Assembly (NCBI GenBank): GCA_029260795.1
Contig: JAJDCO010000083.1
Coordinates: forward strand, 27,573 to 91,572
Length of the DNA: 64,000 nucleotides
Source: Planctomycetota bacterium
Lineage (GTDB): Bacteria > Planctomycetota > OFTM77
Reading direction: 5' to 3'
Shown: positions 37,966-47,121 of the stretch, piece by piece
Layout of the letters: the number at the start of each line of letters is the position of its first letter
How positions within the stretch are numbered: position 1 is the stretch's first letter
Notes under the pieces: model-generated
What the model saw: the letters and a program-made list of their open reading frames with translations, nothing else
Told to the model about the DNA's origin: nothing
The model's database searches: none
Position numbers and translations under genes: made by a program

Positions 37966-38030
37966 GCCGGATTCCGCTCGGGTCTGAGAGAACAAATCGG
38001 CGGCGGCGGTCGTCCTACTGCACGAGGATC

Positions 38031-38050
38031 GGGAAGCCGAGAGGCTTCCC
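38031..38050 (+). repeat. Small hairpin preceding the terminator
   Basis: An 8-bp perfect stem (GGGAAGCC / GGCTTCCC) with a GAGA loop, about 30 bases ahead of the intrinsic terminator. It has no T run of its own. Confidence 0.4.
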
Positions 38051-38077
38051 ACCTTGGTCGAAAACGTTTGCACAGTG

Positions 38078-38115
38078 AGGGCTCGTCCCCTTCGGGAGGC
38101 GAGCCCTTTCTTTTT
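38078..38115 (+). terminator. Rho-independent terminator
   Basis: AGGGCTCG pairs with CGAGCCCT. The stem is extended by a partly paired inner segment, closes on a TTCG loop and is followed by TTTCTTTTT. It ends the rightward transcription unit 35312-37965. Confidence 0.88.
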
Positions 38116-38161
38116 GGCCACGCTTTCCGGCGGTGGGCGTCGATCGAATCGTGAAGTCGAC

Positions 38162-39868
38162 TCAGCGCGCCACGTCGTTCTCGTCCACCACGTGATAGCG
38201 ATCGATCTCCGGCGATTCGATCACGGATTCACGCCCGGACGGCCAGTGGATCGTGATCCGGGAGACGCTCTCGGCATCGGCGAGGCCGACCAGCAGCCGA
38301 GGATCGTTTTGGCAGAGGTAGCTGGTGCCACCCCGCAGCTCACGGAGCAGACGGCGCTCTCCGATTTCGACCACGATGCGGGCGCCGAGGGCGATCCGCG
38401 CCGGCATTCCCGTGCGAAGCGACAGTCCGATCCAGTGTCCGACCGGACCGTCGTTCCTCAGGAGATTGGGCGCGGAGTCGTTCTGGGTGAACAGGAGGTC
38501 GCTGTCCCCGTCGTTGTCGAAATCCGCGACCGCCAGGCCTCGACCGACTCGCTTCCCGTCACGAAAGTAAGGACCCATGGACGCCGAGACGTCCTCGAAG
38601 CGACCTTCGACGTTGCGATAGATCTGGTCGGCCTGCTCGTACTCCAGCGCGGCGTTGAGCGTCGAGATGAGATCGTCGATGTGACCGTTGGCGACGGCGA
38701 GGTCTTCCCAGCCGTCGTTGTCGTAGTCGAAGAACGCGATCCCGAATGAAAGCGGGACCAGGCTGGGCTCGGCGATGCCGACGCGATGACCGACGTCGGT
38801 GAAGAGCCCGTCGCCGTCGTTGCGGTAGAGCGTGTTGGTCTCCATGGAGAAGTTCGTCACGATGGGATCGAAGTCACCGTCTCCGTCATAGTCGGCCACC
38901 GCGATGCCCATGCCGGCTTCCGTCTTGCCGTCGGAGTTGAAGCCGAAGGACGAGCGGGCCGTCTCGTCACGGAAGTGACCCTGACCATCGTTGACGAACA
39001 GGAAGTTCTCGTCCGAGTCATTGGCGACGAACAGGTCGAGATCCCCGTCGAGATCGGCATCCGTCGCTGCGACGCCCAGCCCTCGGCCCACCGTGCCGTC
39101 GAGGCCGGACTCGCTCGTCACGTCGGTGAAGGTGCCGTCGCCCAGGTTTCGGTACAGGAGGTCGCGCTCAGGCTTGAAGATCTTGACATGGGGGTAGCGG
39201 GCGGGCGCTCCGCGGGCGCGGCTCTGCGACACGACGGGATCGTCGAAGGCGAACGCGACGTAGTTCACCACGTACAGGTCGAGGTCGCCGTCGCCCTCGA
39301 CATCGAGGAAGGTCGCGCTGGTCGCCCAGCGGGGATCGTCGACGCCGGAGGCGGCACCGACCTCGGTGAATGTGCCGTCTCCCTCGTTGCGGTACAGCTC
39401 GTTGGGACCGACGTTGGTCACGAAGAGATCCTCGTCGCCGTCGCCGTCGTAGTCGCCGGCACAGGCGCCCATGCCATAGCCCTGACCGGCCAAGCCCGCG
39501 CGAGCCGTGACGTCCTCGAAGGTCCCGTTGCCGCGGTTCCGGTACAGCCGGCCCCCGGGCGCGGGGCCCTCATAGCGTGGATCCGGGAGTGGACCGCTGT
39601 CGACGAGATACAGATCGAGCCAACCATCGGCGTTGAAATCGAACCAGACGGCCCCGGAGCCCATGGTCTCGATGAGAAACTTCTGTCCCGTTTGCCCATT
39701 GCGGTGAACGAAGTCGATGCCGGCTTCGGTCGTGACGTCGACGAAGCGACCGGACTGGAAGACCGCCCCGCCTCCGAGCCACCAAGCCACGCCGGCTGCG
39801 GCGAGCACGAGCACGAGAAGAATCCAACCGAGGACGCGGCCGCGGTCCGGTGAGGAAGGTCGATCCAT
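38162..39868 (-). CDS. FG-GAP/ASPIC-UnbV repeat protein, membrane anchored
   Basis: A 568-residue exported beta-propeller protein. A single membrane helix (about 14-32) is followed by about seven FG-GAP/VCBS-type calcium loops of the form DxDxDGxxDL (for example DYDGDGDEDL, DADLDGDLDL, DFDNDGDSDL). The C-terminus matches ASPIC/UnbV (LGARIVVEIG, LRGGTSYLCQNDP, ITIHWPSG). These proteins are abundant in Planctomycetes and are thought to be surface or periplasmic; their substrate is unknown. It is tightly coupled (7-base gap) to the TPR lipoprotein upstream. Confidence 0.88.
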   Translation of the reverse strand: MDRPSSPDRGRVLGWILLVLVLAAAGVAWWLGGGAVFQSGRFVDVTTEAGIDFVHRNGQTGQKFLIETMGSGAVWFDFNADGWLDLYLVDSGPLPDPRYEGPAPGGRLYRNRGNGTFEDVTARAGLAGQGYGMGACAGDYDGDGDEDLFVTNVGPNELYRNEGDGTFTEVGAASGVDDPRWATSATFLDVEGDGDLDLYVVNYVAFAFDDPVVSQSRARGAPARYPHVKIFKPERDLLYRNLGDGTFTDVTSESGLDGTVGRGLGVAATDADLDGDLDLFVANDSDENFLFVNDGQGHFRDETARSSFGFNSDGKTEAGMGIAVADYDGDGDFDPIVTNFSMETNTLYRNDGDGLFTDVGHRVGIAEPSLVPLSFGIAFFDYDNDGWEDLAVANGHIDDLISTLNAALEYEQADQIYRNVEGRFEDVSASMGPYFRDGKRVGRGLAVADFDNDGDSDLLFTQNDSAPNLLRNDGPVGHWIGLSLRTGMPARIALGARIVVEIGERRLLRELRGGTSYLCQNDPRLLVGLADAESVSRITIHWPSGRESVIESPEIDRYHVVDENDVAR

Positions 39869-39875
39869 GCCGTGG

Positions 39876-40883
39876 TCAGTCCTGAGGGTCTTCGCGGTAG
39901 AGCTGTTGATGCCGCATCGCCGCCGAGCGCGCTCGCGCCTCGCGTCCGAGCAGTTGGTAGATGTCGGCCAGGCGACGGTAGGGTTGTGGTCGATCGGGCG
40001 CGAGCTGCTGTGCGGCCTCGTATCGACGGAGAGCCTGCTCCTTGTCACCGTGCTCGCGATGCCAGTCGCCGAGCTGGATCTGGAGATCGTAGTTGCGCGG
40101 GTCGAATCGGAGGGCTTCCTGCAAGGCTCGGCGCAGCTCGTCCTCGGCACCGAGCATGCCCCGACGACCGAGCTGGTCGATCTCGGTCACCAAGCGCAGC
40201 AGCGTCCGATGTCGCTCGGCGGCTTCGGCCTCCTCGGAGCGCTCCTCGAGCCGGGCGAGCTGAAGCAAGGCTCCCCGATGGCTCGGACGGAGCTCCAAGC
40301 ATTGCTCGAAGGCCTCGCGGGCTCCCGAGAGGTCCTCCAATTCGAGGCGAGCCTTGCCCAGATGAAACCAGGCACCCGAGAAGCCCGGATACAGCTCGAC
40401 CGCTCGCGTGAGTCGCTCACTGGCCTCCACGAAGCGCCGCGCATCGAGCAGGGCGGCGCCCAAGTAGAAGAAGGCCACGTGGTCTTCGGGGCTCAAGGTG
40501 ATCGCACGCTCGAGGAGGGGCAGGCCGCGCTCGAAGTCGAGGAGCCGGCAGAGCATCCGGCCCGCCTCCACATGGGCGCGCGCGTGGCTCGGGTCGGCCG
40601 CGAGGGCCTGCTCGAAGCACTCGATCGCCCGGAGGTTCCGAGCGAAGCCCTGATAGCAGAGGCCGAGCTGGTAGAGCGCCTCGGCGTTCTGATGGTCGGC
40701 CTGGACGGCCTTCTCGAGCTCCTTCGAGGCGTGGGCGTTCTTGCCTTCGCCGAGGTAGGCGACTGCCTTGGCCAAGAGCTGGGCCGACTTCTCGGGGTCG
40801 CGTGGAAGCTCGGGTGGCGCCGACTCGCCGCAGCTGCCGAGAACGAGAAGGAGCCACAGGGCCATCGAGAGACGCACGGTCAT
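39876..40883 (-). CDS. TPR-repeat lipoprotein
   Basis: A 335-residue protein with a signal peptide ending VLGSC (likely lipidated Cys18), followed by about seven or eight tetratricopeptide repeats from residue 30 to the end (for example AEALYQLGLCYQGFARNLRA, HVAFFYLGAALLDARRF). TPRs make a protein-binding superhelix, here probably in the periplasm. A very long reading frame continues further upstream, antisense to miaB; the ATG at 40883 begins the signal peptide and was chosen (the ATG at 40865 is also possible). It forms a two-gene unit with the FG-GAP protein, a pairing common in this phylum. Confidence 0.82.
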   Translation of the reverse strand: MTVRLSMALWLLLVLGSCGESAPPELPRDPEKSAQLLAKAVAYLGEGKNAHASKELEKAVQADHQNAEALYQLGLCYQGFARNLRAIECFEQALAADPSHARAHVEAGRMLCRLLDFERGLPLLERAITLSPEDHVAFFYLGAALLDARRFVEASERLTRAVELYPGFSGAWFHLGKARLELEDLSGAREAFEQCLELRPSHRGALLQLARLEERSEEAEAAERHRTLLRLVTEIDQLGRRGMLGAEDELRRALQEALRFDPRNYDLQIQLGDWHREHGDKEQALRRYEAAQQLAPDRPQPYRRLADIYQLLGREARARSAAMRHQQLYREDPQD

Positions 40884-41183
40884 GAAGAGCTCGAAGGGGT
40901 CCAGCGAGAGTTCGGGAGAAGGGGGTCGGGGCTCGTGCACGCGCGTGATCTTAGCAGCACGCGTACGCCAGGGCGAGGACCGGAGTCGGGAAGGAGGACG
41001 GGAGGGACCGGAGGCTTCCGATTCCGGGCCCAGAAGGCAACGATGAGGCCGAGGGCACCAACAGACGCCTGATGAGATGACCGGAGATGACGGACTCCGT
41101 TCGCGTCTCTCTTCCAATCGGCTAGAATGCGCGCTTCGAGAGCGGGCCGGCGGCCCAAGACCCTTCCCTCGAGAATCGGACCG
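40884..41183. other. 300-base divergent region upstream of miaB
   Basis: No gene is supported. It contains TAGAAT at 41123-41128 as a possible -10 for miaB and a 23-base copy of the dispersed dyad repeat at 41088-41110. Confidence 0.5.
41088..41110 (-). repeat. Third, inverted copy of the dyad repeat core
   Basis: TGACGGACTCCGTTCGCGTC and the next three bases (TCT) match the complement of the repeats at 63511 and 63690 over 23 bases, with one difference from the first copy. It lies about 75 bases before miaB. Confidence 0.5.
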
Positions 41184-42557
41184 ATGACCACGACCACGCG
41201 CCAACCCGACCCCACCTCCCTCGCCGCGACCGAGCGCGGCCGCAAGATCTGCCTGGAGGTCTTCGGCTGTCAGATGAACAAGCTCGACGGCGAGCTCATC
41301 CTGGGCCAGTTCCAGCTGGCCGGGTACGAGGTGACCGAGCACCGCGAAGACGCCGATGTCTTCCTCATCCACACTTGCAGCGTGCGCGAGCATGCCGAGG
41401 ATCGCGTCCTCGGGCAGATGGGGGCGATGAAAGGCCAGAAGCAGCACAATCCGGAGCTGGTGCTCGGGGTCGTAGGCTGCATGGCGCAGCGGGACCAGGA
41501 CCTGATTGCCCGTCGACTGCCCCACGTCGACATCATTTGCGGCACTCGTGAGTTTCCGAAGCTCCCTCAGCTCGTTGCCGACGTGCGCGAATCGGGGAAC
41601 CCGGTGGTCGCGGTCGACTCCGATCAGGAGGTGACGCTCGACAACACGGTGCGTGTCCGCAGCAATCCGTACCAAGCGTTCGTGACCGTGGTGCGCGGTT
41701 GCAACAAGCGCTGCGCCTTCTGCATTGTCCCCAAGGTCCGCGGTCCCGAGGTGAGCCGGTCTCAGTACGAGATCGTCGAGGAGGTCCGCGCGCTGGTCGA
41801 TCACGGGACACTCGAGGTGACTCTGCTGGGGCAGACCGTCAATCACTATGGCTCGGACCTCGACGACGGATCGAACCTGGTCTCGCTCATCCAGGAGCTT
41901 CACGAGATTCAGGACCTGCGACGGATCCGATTCATCACCTCGTATCCGCGCAACTTTCCCGACGATCTGATCCGGTGCATGGGCGAGCTGGACAAGGTGT
42001 CGCAGCACCTGCACATGCCCCTGCAGCATGGCTCCGACCGCATCCTCAAGAAGATGCGGCGCGGCTACACGGTGGCTCAATACCTGGATCGGGTCGAAGC
42101 GGTTCGACGCTTGGCACCCGAGGTCGAGCTCGCTAGCGATTTCATCGTCGGCTACTGCACCGAGACCGAGGAAGACTTCGAGGCCACGATCCGGTCCATC
42201 CCCGAGATCGGTTTCATGAATAGCTACATCTTCAAGTACTCGGTGCGTCCGGACACGCCGTCGGCCGGCTGGGAGGACGACGTCCCCGAGTTGGTCAAGA
42301 AGGAGCGCAACCAGCGCCTGCTGGCGGCTCAGAAGGAAGTCTCCCTCGAGATCTACCGACGGTACGTCGGTCAAACGCTCCAGGTCTTGGCCGAAGGCGT
42401 GACCAAGCACGACTCGGCGCGGTGGATGGGGCGGTCGCGAAAGCAGCAAATCGTCATCTTTCCGCGAGCGAACGTGCAGGCGGGTGACCTCATCGACGTG
42501 CGCATCGACGACAGCACGGCGCTCGCGCTGTATGGGACCGTCGTCGGGCGGAGTTGA
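41184..42557 (+). CDS. miaB: tRNA-2-methylthio-N6-dimethylallyladenosine synthase MiaB
   Basis: Radical-SAM methylthiotransferase that adds the 2-methylthio group to i6A37 of tRNA. The protein is 457 residues. The auxiliary cluster ligands are Cys29 (FGCQMN), Cys65 (HTCSVREHAEDR) and Cys99 (GCMAQ). The radical-SAM CxxxCxxC is Cys173/177/180 (RGCNKRCAFC). The VPKVRGPEVSR and LHMPLQHGSDRILKKMRRGY blocks and a C-terminal TRAM domain are present. CSVRExA distinguishes MiaB from RimO and MtaB. The ATG at 41184 was chosen as the first start that leaves a short tail before the UPF0004 domain. ribD begins 7 bases after the stop. Confidence 0.94.
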   Translation: MTTTTRQPDPTSLAATERGRKICLEVFGCQMNKLDGELILGQFQLAGYEVTEHREDADVFLIHTCSVREHAEDRVLGQMGAMKGQKQHNPELVLGVVGCMAQRDQDLIARRLPHVDIICGTREFPKLPQLVADVRESGNPVVAVDSDQEVTLDNTVRVRSNPYQAFVTVVRGCNKRCAFCIVPKVRGPEVSRSQYEIVEEVRALVDHGTLEVTLLGQTVNHYGSDLDDGSNLVSLIQELHEIQDLRRIRFITSYPRNFPDDLIRCMGELDKVSQHLHMPLQHGSDRILKKMRRGYTVAQYLDRVEAVRRLAPEVELASDFIVGYCTETEEDFEATIRSIPEIGFMNSYIFKYSVRPDTPSAGWEDDVPELVKKERNQRLLAAQKEVSLEIYRRYVGQTLQVLAEGVTKHDSARWMGRSRKQQIVIFPRANVQAGDLIDVRIDDSTALALYGTVVGRS

Positions 42558-42564
42558 TGGCACC

Positions 42565-43716
42565 GTGATCTCCGAGCGAGCGGCTTTCGAACGCGCCTTG
42601 AAGGAGGCGGCTCTCGGCCGGGGCGATGTGGAGCCGAATCCGCTCGTCGGGGCCGTGGCGGTCGAGGACGGGCGCCTCGTCGGTGTCGGGCATCACGCCG
42701 ACTACGGTGGGGCGCACGCCGAGGTCGCCCTCCTGGAGGCACTCGGAGGCTCGCTGACCGGTCGAACGGTCTTCGTGACACTCGAGCCGTGCAGCCATCA
42801 GGGCAAGACGCCGCCTTGCGCCGACGCGCTCGTCGCGGCGCAGCCCGATCGCGTGGTCGTGCTGACCGAAGATCCGAACCCGGCCGTCGCCGGTCGAGGC
42901 ATCGCGCGCCTCCGCGCGGCCGGCATCGAGACCGTCGTCTCCGAGGATGCCGAGCTTCGACAGCGCGAGCGCACGCTGAATGCAGCCTACTACGTCCATC
43001 GCGATCGCGACCGCGCATGGGTGATCGCGAAGTGGGCCATGACGCTCGATGGCAAGATCGCCAGTCGCACGGGTGACGCGCGCTGGATCAGCTCGGAGTC
43101 CTCGCGGCGAGAGGTCCATCGACTGCGCGCGCATGTGGATGCCGTGATGGTGGGTGTCGGCACCGCGCTGCGAGATGATCCCCGGCTCACGCCGCGCGAC
43201 GTCGAGCTGGTGCGAAGGCCTGTGCGCATCGTGCTCGACTCGAGGGGCCGTTTGACGGAATCGGCGCGGCTGTTCGAGGACGTGGAGCGGTTTCCGGTGT
43301 GGATCGCGACGACCGAGCGCGCTCCGGCGAATTGGCGTCGGGCGATGGAGTCGCGAGGCGCGACCGTGATCGAGGAGCCCGCACGAAACGGTCGAGTCGA
43401 TCTGGCGGCCGCGCTCGTCGAGCTGCGTCGCCGCGGGTGTGAGCGCGTGCTCCTCGAGGGGGGGGCGGAGCTCTTCGCCAGCGGTTTCGAAGAAGAGCTC
43501 ATCGATGCCGTCGAGGTGTATGTCTGCCCGCGGCTCGTCGGTGGGCGTGAGGCACCGACTCCGTGGCCCGGTTCCGGGCGAGCCTCCATGGCGGAAGCGC
43601 TCACTCTCGAGCACTTGCGGTGGGATCACCTGGAGAACGATCAACGCCTCCGCGCCTTCGTCCACTCGCCCCGAGTCGGCGGAGGCCCCTTCAAGAGGCC
43701 GGCCGAGCGGGCATAG
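42565..43716 (+). CDS. ribD: Bifunctional riboflavin deaminase/reductase RibD
   Basis: Second and third steps of riboflavin synthesis: deamination of the pyrimidine intermediate, then reduction of its ribose. The protein is 383 residues. The N-terminal cytidine-deaminase-like domain binds zinc through His51 (GGAHAEVALLEAL), Cys76 and Cys85 (LEPCSHQGKTPPC), with Glu53 as the catalytic acid. The C-terminal reductase domain (about 145-370) has KWAMTLDGKIAS and GARWISS-like stretches and LLEGGAELFAS. The GTG at 42565 gives the family N-terminus, just 7 bases after miaB, implying cotranscription. No other rib genes are in the window. Confidence 0.93.
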   Translation: MISERAAFERALKEAALGRGDVEPNPLVGAVAVEDGRLVGVGHHADYGGAHAEVALLEALGGSLTGRTVFVTLEPCSHQGKTPPCADALVAAQPDRVVVLTEDPNPAVAGRGIARLRAAGIETVVSEDAELRQRERTLNAAYYVHRDRDRAWVIAKWAMTLDGKIASRTGDARWISSESSRREVHRLRAHVDAVMVGVGTALRDDPRLTPRDVELVRRPVRIVLDSRGRLTESARLFEDVERFPVWIATTERAPANWRRAMESRGATVIEEPARNGRVDLAAALVELRRRGCERVLLEGGAELFASGFEEELIDAVEVYVCPRLVGGREAPTPWPGSGRASMAEALTLEHLRWDHLENDQRLRAFVHSPRVGGGPFKRPAERA

Positions 43717-44536
43717 AGTGTGCCGGGGCTCGGCCGACCGGAGGTCGAAGGCAGACCTCCTGATCGATGAGGAACGAGCTTGCGCTCGTGAGCTGTGCAA
43801 AGGTGCTCTGCCCACTTTTCTCGTAACCCTGAGCGTCGGACGCGGTCTAGTTTTCCGGCCGGGGGACGACGATTGTCGTTTGACGTCCAGGGTGATTCGG
43901 GTGTCGTGTCCCGTCGTCTCTCGGCCATTGTCAGCCGGTCGCGTCGGCCACACCGGATCGTGTCTTCCGAGTCGTCGAAGGAACGGCGGGATCCGCGAAT
44001 GTCGCGCTCGAGGACCAGCGGCTCTCGGCGAGGAGTCCGCGGCCCCCAGTCGAGCTCCACAGCTCCTCGGCGATGTGGGGTTGCCAGCGGCGCGAGGAAA
44101 TGCAGCAAGGCATGGCCGACGACCGCGAAAGCACGGCAGTCCTCGGGATCCGGATTCGGACCTTGTCACAGCAGCTCGCGGGAGAGTGGTACGGGTTCGG
44201 GTGTTCGGCGCGGCGAAGGGGCTGGAAGGTTGGTCGGGTTGATGGGTGTCGCCGCTCGCCCACGAGAGTTTCCCAAGATCGTGGACGAGCGGATTCTCGC
44301 GAGCAGAGGGGGATCGCTTGGACCCCCTGTTGTGTTACGAGCTTCTCGTCGGAAAAGCACTCGCCTGGGGAGCGCTCTCGCTGCAGAACGGTCACCCATG
44401 GGACTCGTGACACTCACGAGATCCCTGCCAGCTCGGGCGCTCCCAGGCGTGCCGACTCGATAGAGTGCAGCCGCTCTCGACCTCACCAGTGTTCTTGAAA
44501 AAGAATCGAAAGCCGGGAAGGCAGCCCCCAACGCGC
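43717..44536. other. 820-base gap between ribD and thiI
   Basis: The longest stretch without an intact gene. Open frames are present but lack plausible protein character. A decayed fragment resembling leucyl-tRNA synthetase lies at about 43979-44153 (minus strand). No RNA gene was recognised. Confidence 0.5.
43979..44153 (-). pseudogene. Remnant of a leucyl-tRNA synthetase-like gene
   Basis: Read leftward, one frame gives CRAFAVVGHALLHFLAPLA. The next frame then gives PHIAEELWSSTG, followed by LLAESRW. Together these mimic the end of the class I synthetase anticodon-binding domain, where LeuRS has a LLAPFAPHIAEELW block. A single-base shift near 44081 separates the two halves, and a stop codon precedes the fragment. 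No larger frame continues on either side. It looks like a small fragment left by deletion or transfer. Assignment to leuS rather than a related class I synthetase is tentative. Confidence 0.5.
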
Positions 44537-45751
44537 TCAGAAATCGTGGGCTTCGCGGTCCGCATAGCATTGCTCCACGAGCTCCTCCCATTCGAGGCCG
44601 CACTCAATGGTCTCGAGGTCTCGAGGGCGGCTCTTGGTTGCAGGTGCTTTCGGCTGGAACACCGTGCAGCAATCCTCGTGGGGACGTACGGAGATCTCGT
44701 AGGTGCCGATGCGCTCGGCCAGCGCGATCACCTCTTCCTTGTCGTAGGTGATCAACGGGCGCAGCACCTCGGCCTCTCCGGCGCGGGCAATCGTGTGCAG
44801 GTTGGTGAGCGTCTGGCTCGCCACCTGACCCAAGCTCTCTCCGGTCACGATGGCGCCCGCATCTTCCTCGCGACGCAACCGATCGGTGATTCGCTGCATC
44901 ATGCGCCGGAAGAGCACCGTGCGGTAGGCCTCGGGCGCCCCGCGTCGGATCTCTTTCTGGATCTCCGCGAAGGGAAAGACCACCAGCCGCGTGTACGGCT
45001 GCCAACGGGCCAGCTCTCGGGCCAGATCCATCACCTTGAGCAGGCTCTTCTGTCCCACGAAAGCGGCCGAATGAAAGTGCGCGAACACGACGTGACAGCC
45101 GCGCTTCATCGCCAGGTACGAGGCCACCGGGCTGTCGATGCCGCCCGAGAGCAGCGAGATGACCTTGCCCACCGTTCCGACCGGGAGCCCGCCCGGGCCC
45201 GGGATGCGGCGAGCGAACAGGTAGGCCGCCTCGGTGCGCACCTCCAAGCCCAGGACCACCTCCGGGTGATACAGATCGACTCGCACTCGGCCTTCGAGCG
45301 CCTCGCCCACCGTCGAGCCGACTTCGCGATTCAGCTCCATCGAGTCGAGGGGGAACGTCTTATCGGACCGCCGTGCCTCCACCTTGTAGGACAGCGGCTC
45401 GGAAGACTCTCTCGCCTCCACCACTTCGGTCATGACGCGCCGCGCCGCGTCGAAGATCGCCTCCATCTCGAGCGACACCGTCACGACCGGGCTCACCGAG
45501 ACCAATCCGAAGACTCGAGTCAGGCGCTCGATCGCTTCGTGGACGTTCGTCACGTCCTTGACGAAGAGTCGGCCCCAGTGTCGCTCAGGTCGGCCATCGA
45601 TGCCTCGCAGCGTGCGCTTGACGTTGGCGGCCAGCTGTTTTTCGAACAGCGGGCGGTTGCGCCCTTTCAGCGCCAGCTCGCCGTATCTCACCAGGATGGA
45701 ATCGTAGAGCGACCGGTTGAAGGTATCGGGATCGGAGACGGTCGATGACAT
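44537..45751 (-). CDS. thiI: tRNA 4-thiouridine synthase ThiI
   Basis: Adenylates U8 of tRNA and inserts sulfur to give 4-thiouridine; it can also serve thiamine thiazole synthesis. The protein is 404 residues. A NFLD-THUMP RNA-binding region spans about 15-175, followed by the PP-loop ATP site SGGIDS (202-207) and the closing block ITYDKEEVIALAERIGTYEI. The C-terminal rhodanese domain of the E. coli enzyme is absent, as in Bacillus. There a dedicated cysteine desulfurase supplies the sulfur directly. Such a desulfurase gene lies immediately upstream (51-base gap). Confidence 0.94.
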   Translation of the reverse strand: MSSTVSDPDTFNRSLYDSILVRYGELALKGRNRPLFEKQLAANVKRTLRGIDGRPERHWGRLFVKDVTNVHEAIERLTRVFGLVSVSPVVTVSLEMEAIFDAARRVMTEVVEARESSEPLSYKVEARRSDKTFPLDSMELNREVGSTVGEALEGRVRVDLYHPEVVLGLEVRTEAAYLFARRIPGPGGLPVGTVGKVISLLSGGIDSPVASYLAMKRGCHVVFAHFHSAAFVGQKSLLKVMDLARELARWQPYTRLVVFPFAEIQKEIRRGAPEAYRTVLFRRMMQRITDRLRREEDAGAIVTGESLGQVASQTLTNLHTIARAGEAEVLRPLITYDKEEVIALAERIGTYEISVRPHEDCCTVFQPKAPATKSRPRDLETIECGLEWEELVEQCYADREAHDF

Positions 45752-45802
45752 GGGAGCTGGTTGCCTCGCTCACGGAATCGGGCGCGAATCGCCGCGCTGG
45801 GG

Positions 45803-46960
45803 CTAGGCCTCGAGCAGACGGAGCTCGGCGACCGCCTCCGGCAGAACCGCTAGAACTCGCTCGATCTCGTCGACTCGCGTTTCATGCGAAATCGAGAAGC
45901 GCAGTGTCGAGCGCGTATCAGGCGGCGACGCGCCGATCGCTTTCAGTACGTGGCTTCCTCCGGCCGAGCTGGCGTGACAAGCCGAGCCCGTGGAGACATA
46001 GATGCCTTCTGCCTCGAGGTGGTGCAAGAGGACCTCGCCGGTCACTCCGGGGAACGCGATGCTCAAGAGGTGTGGCAGAGTGTCCGACGCCGGTGTGTGG
46101 CGATGGGCGTCGGGAACTCGCTCAGCGATGCCGTGCGCAAGCCGGTCGCGCAATGCCTCCACCTGGGGACGCCGCGTCGAGCGATGGGTGAGGACCTCCT
46201 CGAGGGCCGCGGCGAGCCCGGCGATGCCGGGCACGTTCTCCGTGCCAGATCGGAGTCCGCCCTCTTGACCACCGCCATGGACACGGGGCTCGAGGACGAG
46301 GTTTTCACGGAGCACCAACGCGCCGACGCCTTTCGGGCCCTGGATCTTGTGACCGCTGATCGACAAGGAGTCCAGTCCCCAGCCTTCGAAGTCGAGGCGC
46401 TCCCAGGCGAGGCTCTGAACCGCGTCGACGTGGACGATGGTGCGGCGGTTTCGGTCGTGGACGCCGCGAGCGATGGCCGCGATCGGCTGCAAGGTCCCGA
46501 TCTCGTTGTTGCCGTGCTGCACGCACACGAGCGCCGTATCGGGGCGGACGCGTTCGACGACTTCGGCCGCATCGATGCGGCCGTCGCGATCGACCCGAAT
46601 CCACTCGAGCTCGAATCCCGCGCGGGCCAGTGCTTCGGCAGGCTGGCGAACGCTGTCGTGCTCGATCGTCGAGACCAGCAGGTGACGTCGCCCATGAGCG
46701 CTCGCCGCGCCCATGAGGGCCAAGTTGTTGGCCTCGGTGCCGCCCGACGTGAAGACGACGCGCGCTCGGCGAGCTTGGACCGACGTTTGGACACACCGCC
46801 GTGTCGCCTCGAGCACTTCGGCCGCCGCCGCTCCCAATGGATGAGCCGAGGAGGGGTTTCCGTAGGCCGTCCGGAGATGATGCTCGACGGCGCGTGCCGC
46901 GGCGGCGCTGCAGCGCGTGGTCGCGGCGTTGTCGAGATAGATCGGCGTGTGTGGAGTCAT
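45803..46960 (-). CDS. Cysteine desulfurase (NifS/IscS family), ThiI partner
   Basis: PLP enzyme taking sulfur from cysteine. The protein is 385 residues. Key positions are clear: YLDNAATT at the N-terminus, the PLP Lys205 in SGHKIQGPKG, RSGTEN (238-242) and the nucleophile Cys328 in STGSACHA, followed by RFSISHET. The loop around Cys328 is long, as in the IscS/NifS class. It is cotranscribed with thiI, as NifZ is with ThiI in Bacillus, so it probably feeds 4-thiouridine synthesis. No iscU or suf scaffold genes are nearby, so a general iron-sulfur role is less likely. Confidence 0.92.
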   Translation of the reverse strand: MTPHTPIYLDNAATTRCSAAAARAVEHHLRTAYGNPSSAHPLGAAAAEVLEATRRCVQTSVQARRARVVFTSGGTEANNLALMGAASAHGRRHLLVSTIEHDSVRQPAEALARAGFELEWIRVDRDGRIDAAEVVERVRPDTALVCVQHGNNEIGTLQPIAAIARGVHDRNRRTIVHVDAVQSLAWERLDFEGWGLDSLSISGHKIQGPKGVGALVLRENLVLEPRVHGGGQEGGLRSGTENVPGIAGLAAALEEVLTHRSTRRPQVEALRDRLAHGIAERVPDAHRHTPASDTLPHLLSIAFPGVTGEVLLHHLEAEGIYVSTGSACHASSAGGSHVLKAIGASPPDTRSTLRFSISHETRVDEIERVLAVLPEAVAELRLLEA

Positions 46961-47121
46961 CGAGCAGCGTGTTTCTCGGCAGGCATCGAGTGGGCAAAAT
47001 CGAACCGTGCAACATCTTCGGTCATATCGCCGTTGTAAAGGTTTTTTTCATGCGATAGCCTGGTGGATTCGGAGAGGACCGCTCTCCGAGGTTCCGAAGC
47101 TGCAGGAGGTTGGACGACGTG

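Noticed and set aside
40884..42563. Extension of the TPR gene into an 895-residue frame opposite miaB
   Set aside because: The upstream part is antisense to the conserved miaB; the signal peptide starts at 40883.
43795..44463. 222-residue open frame between ribD and thiI
   Set aside because: Ser/Arg-rich, no start signal and no protein-like pattern; it runs antisense to the synthetase remnant.
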